From assembly GCA_943324415.2 (NCBI GenBank), contig CALPLN020000004.1:1-29499 (forward strand): DNA of 29,499 bases, written 5' to 3'. A model generated the notes under the pieces. That model ran no database searches and was not told where the DNA came from. It was given only the letters and a program-made list of their open reading frames with translations. This stretch comes from Sediminibacterium ginsengisoli (GTDB taxonomy: Bacteria > Bacteroidota > Bacteroidia > Chitinophagales > Chitinophagaceae). The position numbers and the translations under genes are program-made. Below, piece by piece: positions 25,642 through 29,499 of this stretch. Each line of letters starts with the position of its first letter. Position 1 is the first letter of the stretch.

Positions 25642-26526
25642 ATGAAAAAAAGTTTCTGTTTATTGTTGCTTGTATGCTTATCGTTGAATACAATTGCGCA
25701 AGTGAATAAGATGTTCTCCAATCAAAATTATACAGTGATAGATTATAATACACTTAATCCAGATGGCTCATCAATAGCGAGAGCCGCATCTAGTTGTAAG
25801 TTCATTAAAGATCGTTATCCTGCCTCCATTGACGGTGTTTATTATATTAATTTACCAACTGCTGGCACTAAACAAGTTTATTGTTTAATGGATAATAAAT
25901 ACAATGGAGGGGGATGGATGATGGCTATGAAAGCAACAAGAGGAGCAGCCCCAACATATGCTTCAACCACTTTTAATTTTGATGCCAATTATTGGTACAC
26001 AGCAAACACGTTAAATCCAAGTGAAACAAATAGAAATGATGGAGATGCCAAATTTGATGTCATGAACTATTATGGTGCTACCGATTTATTGGCATTATGG
26101 CCAGATATTGACAATGTGGGTTCAGAAAGCGGAAGCATTGATAACCTCCTCAATTGGAGTTGGGTCCAAAATAGCTTTAACAACGGCACTGCCACTACTT
26201 TGATTGCGATGTTCCCTGCATCACCAACTCAAAGCACAAAAGTAACGTCCAATAACAATACAGGAACAATGACTTTTGATGGATTTGGTACCCCATTTAG
26301 TAAACAAACTGGCTTTACTTTTTATGGATTTAATTATCTAGGCAATGCTGCGACTAAAGTAAGATGGGGATTTTCATGGAACAATGAAACCGATCAAGGA
26401 TCCAATGACGTAAGTGGAGGGATAGGTATGGCATCTGGCAGTTATTCTGCAGGAGATAAAGTGACTTGTTGCTCTGCCACTACAGGGATCAATCGAAATG
26501 CTAGGGTAGAAGTCTATGTTCGATAG
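25642..26526 (+). CDS. Secreted fibrinogen-like domain protein
   Basis: A 294-aa protein with signal peptide ~1-19 (ends NTIAQ). Residues ~50-294 form a single fibrinogen-like domain: CKFIKDRYPASIDGVYYINL, then VYCLMDNKYNGGGWMMAMKA with GGGW near residue 89, and the end VTCCSATTGINRNARVEVYVR. The C-terminal VYVR matches the WVR ending of its upstream neighbour. It has no LamG and no T9SS sorting domain. It starts 10 bp after the LamG-fibrinogen-like gene and is the last gene of the fibre-1 unit. Ligand binding is likely but the ligand is unknown. Confidence 0.82.
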   Translation: MKKSFCLLLLVCLSLNTIAQVNKMFSNQNYTVIDYNTLNPDGSSIARAASSCKFIKDRYPASIDGVYYINLPTAGTKQVYCLMDNKYNGGGWMMAMKATRGAAPTYASTTFNFDANYWYTANTLNPSETNRNDGDAKFDVMNYYGATDLLALWPDIDNVGSESGSIDNLLNWSWVQNSFNNGTATTLIAMFPASPTQSTKVTSNNNTGTMTFDGFGTPFSKQTGFTFYGFNYLGNAATKVRWGFSWNNETDQGSNDVSGGIGMASGSYSAGDKVTCCSATTGINRNARVEVYVR

Positions 26527-26604
26527 GGCAATTTTGCTTGATTTTAACCTCATTTTACTAGATTTTATCTAAAATAGATTAATTTTTATTTATAGGTATA
26601 TTAT

Positions 26605-26664
26605 TGATAATCAGTGTTTCATATTTAGTTTCATCAATTTTTCCTAGGTTTCTGCCTCAATTTG
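26605..26664 (+). promoter_or_regulatory. Shared 60-nt regulatory element, copy 3 (fibre-2 unit)
   Basis: Core TGATAATCA (26605-26613), then GTGTTTCATATT, the tract GGTTTCTGCCTCAATTTG, and TTTG at 26661-26664, ungapped against copies 1 and 2. If TTTG is the -33 element, transcription starts near 26697. An in-frame TTG at 26662 is then excluded as the start of the following gene. The 222-bp gap 26527-26748 otherwise holds only a weak hairpin, ATTTTATCTAAAAT, at 26562-26575. Confidence 0.72.
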
Positions 26665-26748
26665 TTATTCATATCACAATATTTAAACTTACGTACTTAT
26701 TCTAATGAGCAATTTTTGCCTCATTTAAATATTAAAAAAAATATTAAT

Positions 26749-27240
26749 TTGAAAAACGGATTAACTATATTATGCCTTTTTTTCTGTTTGAGTTTATCTG
26801 CTCAGATTAAGATTAGTTATTCTATTGGTGGAATAGGGGGTAACATGAAAACGACCACTTACAGCAATCCATTGCTGATTTCTGGGGAAAACTGTTTTAA
26901 TATCTCCAATGCGTTGAACAAATTTTGGGGGAGTAATACGGGTGATTTCTTTATGAACTGTGTGGTTGATGTTGATTTTGTCAAATTCAGCATTAAAATC
27001 AACCCAAATCCGGTCATCAACTACGCTACTGTCAAATTTATCAATAAGCTTCAGAATGAGAGCAAGATGAGGTTGACTGTCTTTAGCAATCTTGGCCAGC
27101 CGATGAAGGCATTTGATGTCACCCAAGAGCAATTTCTATCTGGGTACAGACTAGATATGTCTAGCCTTCCAAGTGGCTATTATTTTATTCAAATCTCCTC
27201 TTCAAGTCTATTGCAGACTTTTAAAATATTGAAAAACTAG
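26749..27240 (+). CDS. Small secreted protein with T9SS C-terminal sorting domain
   Basis: A 163-aa protein. TTG at 26749 is the preferred start: it gives a clean signal peptide (KNGLTILCLFFCLSLSAQ), while upstream codons encode a non-signal-like extension and overlap the regulatory element. Residues ~20-80 are a small unrecognised domain with two Cys (ENCFNIS, MNCVVDVD). Residues ~83-163 form a type A T9SS sorting domain: INPNPVINYATVKF, then LDMSSLPSGYYFIQI, ending FKILKN. Such domains direct export across the outer membrane and are usually removed. It is the only protein in the window with one. It begins the fibre-2 unit, with the giant fibre gene 16 bp downstream, and may be a small accessory or anchor exported by T9SS. 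Confidence 0.8.
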   Translation: MKNGLTILCLFFCLSLSAQIKISYSIGGIGGNMKTTTYSNPLLISGENCFNISNALNKFWGSNTGDFFMNCVVDVDFVKFSIKINPNPVINYATVKFINKLQNESKMRLTVFSNLGQPMKAFDVTQEQFLSGYRLDMSSLPSGYYFIQISSSSLLQTFKILKN

Positions 27241-27256
27241 TTTCATAACATCATCT

Positions 27257-29499
27257 ATGCTAAAAAATATATTTTTACCACTTTTTTTGATATTGATTTC
27301 CATTGGGAACAATGCTTCAGCGCAGGTGACTCCTGATGGTATTTTATTTCAAGCGGTAGCTAGGGATGCCAATGGCAATGCAGCAGCGGGCAGAAATATT
27401 TATGCAAAAGTGGCTTTATTAAAAGGTTCAGCAACTGGCACATCCGTGTACAGTGAAACATTTAAAGTGGTTTCGACTGATGATGGTGTTTTTACAATTG
27501 TCATAGGAAAAGGTACAAGAATATCTGGAGTTGCTAACTTGACTGCCGTATTATGGAATGAAGATTTATACTTTGTAAATATTCAAATTGCAATTGAACC
27601 TTCATTGCCAACCCCAGGATGGATTGCCGATAACAATTATGTAGACATGGGTACTTCTCAATTGTGGACAGTACCCTATGCGCTCTTTGCTTCTAAAGCA
27701 ACTGTAGCAGATTCCGCTATGTCCATCAGTACCATTGTTCCAGGATCTAAGGGTGGAACCGGTATCAACAATGATGGTAAAACAATTACACTTGCACAGA
27801 ATTTAAATTTTAAAGGGGTTGGAGACATCACGATTACAACGACAGGGGTTAGTAATATTTCACTTCCTACCACTGGTTTATTAGCGAATACGCAATATGT
27901 GTCAGACAGAATAGCTACAGACACTGTTTCATTATCCAATCGTATTAATGCTTTGGGAGTAAGCTCTGGCAATACCTCTGCTTTAAAGCTAAATATTTCT
28001 GATACGGCTTCCATGTTGGATCCCTATTTGAGAAAATTAGATACTGCAAGTTTATCTAACCGAATTAATATAAAATTAGATTCTGCTCAAATTCCTGGTA
28101 TCATTGCACCTTATTTAGTGGCAGTAGCTGGAGTAAAATATGCGGATACTGCAGCAATGTTATTGCCTTATGCTATCAGGTCTAACACGATCAATGCAAT
28201 CAATACAAAAGTAAATATTGCGGATACTGCTTTGATGTTGAGCAATCGATTCGCAAGGGATACAGCTTCCTTATCTAATAGAATTAATTTAAAAGTAAAT
28301 ATTGCGGATACTGCTTTGATGCTGAGTAGAAGATTTGCAAGAGATACAGCCTCCTTGTCTAATAGGATTAATTTAAAAGTGAATATCGCGGATACGGCAT
28401 TGATGTTGAGTAGAAGATTTGCAAGAGATACAGCCGCATTATCTAATAGAATTAATTTAAAAACAAATATTGCAGATACGGCCAATATGCTTGCTCCTTA
28501 TGCAATTAGATCCAATACGGAAGCATCAATCAATGCAGAAAAAAATAGGGCACTAGCTGCGGAAAATTTAAAAGTGAATATTGCGGATACTGCAGCAATG
28601 TTATTGCCTTATGCGATTCGTTCAAATACGGAAGCATCAATTGATGCTGAAAAAACAAGGGCTTTAGCTTCCGAAAATTTAAAAGTAAATATTGCTGATA
28701 CTGCTTTGATGTTGAGTAGAAGATTTGCAAGAGATACAGTGGCACTGTCTAATAGAATCAATTTAAAAGTGAATATTGGGGATACTGCTTTGATGTTGAG
28801 TAGAAGATTTGCAAGAGATACAGCGGCATTGTCAAATAGGATTAATTCAAAAGTGAATATTGGGGATACGGCGAATATGTTATTGCCTTATGCAATTAGA
28901 TCCAACACAGAAGCATCAATTGATGCTGAAAAAACAAGGGCTTTGGCTTCGGAAAATTTAAAAGTGAATATTGCAGATACGTCAGCGATGTTATTGCCTT
29001 ATGCGATTAGATCCAACACAGTGGCCTCTATCAATTTAAAAACTAACATTTCAGATACAGCCTTGATGTTGAGCAGAAGATTTGCAAGAGATACAGCCGC
29101 ATTGTCCAATAGAATTAATTTAAAAGTTAATCTAGCCGATACCAGTTTAATGCTTTCCCCCTATGCTATAAAATCAAATACAGTGGCGTCGATAAATGCA
29201 GAAAAAGCGAGAGCAGAAGCTGCAGAAGAATTGAAAGTGAATATAGCGGATACCTCAGCGATGTTATTGCCTTATGCGATTAGATCCAACACAGTTGCAT
29301 CTATCAATTTGAAAACAAATATTTCAGACACGGCATTGATGTTGAGTAGAAGATTTGCAAGAGATACAGTGGCATTGTCCAATAGAATTAATTTAAAAGT
29401 CAATATTGCAGATACGTCTGTAATGCTTTCCCCCTATGCTATAAGAACCAATACAGTTGCATCGATAAATGCAGAAAAAGCGAGAGCAGAAGCTGCAGA
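27257..29499 (+). CDS. Giant tail-fibre/adhesin-like protein 2, 3'-truncated by the window end
   Basis: An open frame from ATG 27257 to the window end (747 full codons, no stop). Signal peptide ~1-22 (MLKNIFLPLFLILISIGNNA, cleaved near ASAQ). The N-terminal fibre domain is the same as in fibre 1 (VTPDGILFQAVARDANGNAA ... LWTVPYALFASKA). A segment closely similar to fibre 1 follows (GSKGGTGINNDGKTITLAQN). The stalk then mixes the 26- and 37-residue units of fibre 1 with a distinct 28-residue unit (ADTALMLSRRFARDTAALSN), exactly four heptads. Whether it carries head blocks and a fibre tip lies outside the window. It starts 16 bp after the T9SS-sorted small protein and is probably co-transcribed with it. 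Confidence 0.88.
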   Translation, partial: MLKNIFLPLFLILISIGNNASAQVTPDGILFQAVARDANGNAAAGRNIYAKVALLKGSATGTSVYSETFKVVSTDDGVFTIVIGKGTRISGVANLTAVLWNEDLYFVNIQIAIEPSLPTPGWIADNNYVDMGTSQLWTVPYALFASKATVADSAMSISTIVPGSKGGTGINNDGKTITLAQNLNFKGVGDITITTTGVSNISLPTTGLLANTQYVSDRIATDTVSLSNRINALGVSSGNTSALKLNISDTASMLDPYLRKLDTASLSNRINIKLDSAQIPGIIAPYLVAVAGVKYADTAAMLLPYAIRSNTINAINTKVNIADTALMLSNRFARDTASLSNRINLKVNIADTALMLSRRFARDTASLSNRINLKVNIADTALMLSRRFARDTAALSNRINLKTNIADTANMLAPYAIRSNTEASINAEKNRALAAENLKVNIADTAAMLLPYAIRSNTEASIDAEKTRALASENLKVNIADTALMLSRRFARDTVALSNRINLKVNIGDTALMLSRRFARDTAALSNRINSKVNIGDTANMLLPYAIRSNTEASIDAEKTRALASENLKVNIADTSAMLLPYAIRSNTVASINLKTNISDTALMLSRRFARDTAALSNRINLKVNLADTSLMLSPYAIKSNTVASINAEKARAEAAEELKVNIADTSAMLLPYAIRSNTVASINLKTNISDTALMLSRRFARDTVALSNRINLKVNIADTSVMLSPYAIRTNTVASINAEKARAEAA
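28136..28230 (+). repeat. 95-bp identical segment shared by fibre genes 1 and 2
   Basis: Bases 28136-28230 are identical to 13750-13844, inside a longer near-identical stretch (about 27995-28279 versus 13605-13890). The upstream N-terminal domains are clearly more diverged. This marks recent duplication or gene conversion. Confidence 0.88.
28280..29499 (+). repeat. Coding stalk repeats of fibre 2
   Basis: Alternating in-frame repeats. The 28-residue unit contains SRRFARDTAALSNRINLK, the 26/37-residue units contain MLLPYAIRSNTEASI, and late copies use NAEKARAEAAEEL. The array runs into the window end, so its copy number is unknown. Confidence 0.85.

Noticed and set aside
26662..26748. TTG start giving a 192-aa T9SS-sorted protein
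   Set aside because: This start overlaps the TTTG of the shared element and buries the signal peptide behind a polar 29-residue extension.

Overview
The window comes from an AT-rich Bacteroidota genome, most likely Chitinophagales/Chitinophagaceae-like. The evidence is GldL/GldM homologues, a type IX secretion (T9SS) C-terminal sorting domain, -7 promoter boxes of the TAnnTTTG type, ORF6N and membrane AraC-type proteins, and the Bacteroidota-typical N-terminal domain on two giant fibre proteins. The family-level placement is an inference.

Left part (1-4141), mostly housekeeping. An ORF6N-domain gene (minus strand) contains a perfect 43-bp palindrome. It is followed by a strong terminator, a stand-alone C-terminal transketolase subunit and a stand-alone N-terminal half of carbamoyl-phosphate synthase large subunit (both minus strand). 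A bcp-type peroxiredoxin is divergently transcribed.

Middle part (4162-12821), regulators and motor. Two paralogous membrane AraC-type regulators (seven predicted TM segments plus AraC HTH) flank a four-gene unit: a GldL-like protein with a very long C-terminal extension, a GldM-like protein, a secreted beta-helix plus outer-membrane beta-barrel protein, and a lipoprotein. GldL and GldM form the proton-driven inner-membrane motor of T9SS and gliding, but here they lack GldK and GldN and sit beside other partners. A third, short soluble AraC-like protein follows.

Right part (12871-29499), surface fibres. A 3572-aa secreted fibre has a conserved N-terminal domain, a repetitive stalk, phage-tail-fibre modules, three YadA-head-like repeat blocks and a tail-fibre-like C-terminus. 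Translationally coupled to it is a LamG-LamG-fibrinogen-like protein, then a second fibrinogen-like protein. A small T9SS-sorted protein and the start of a second giant fibre (cut by the window end) complete the region.

Main discovery. A 60-nt element with palindromic core TGATWATCA and a TTTG at identical spacing lies upstream of three transcription units: the GldLM-like motor unit, the fibre-1 unit and the fibre-2 unit. Motor, outer-membrane protein, giant fibres and lectin-like proteins therefore look like one co-regulated system: a candidate GldLM-type motor dedicated to exporting, energising or moving giant surface fibres. The motor, fibre and motif calls rest on the sequence. The joint function is an inference.
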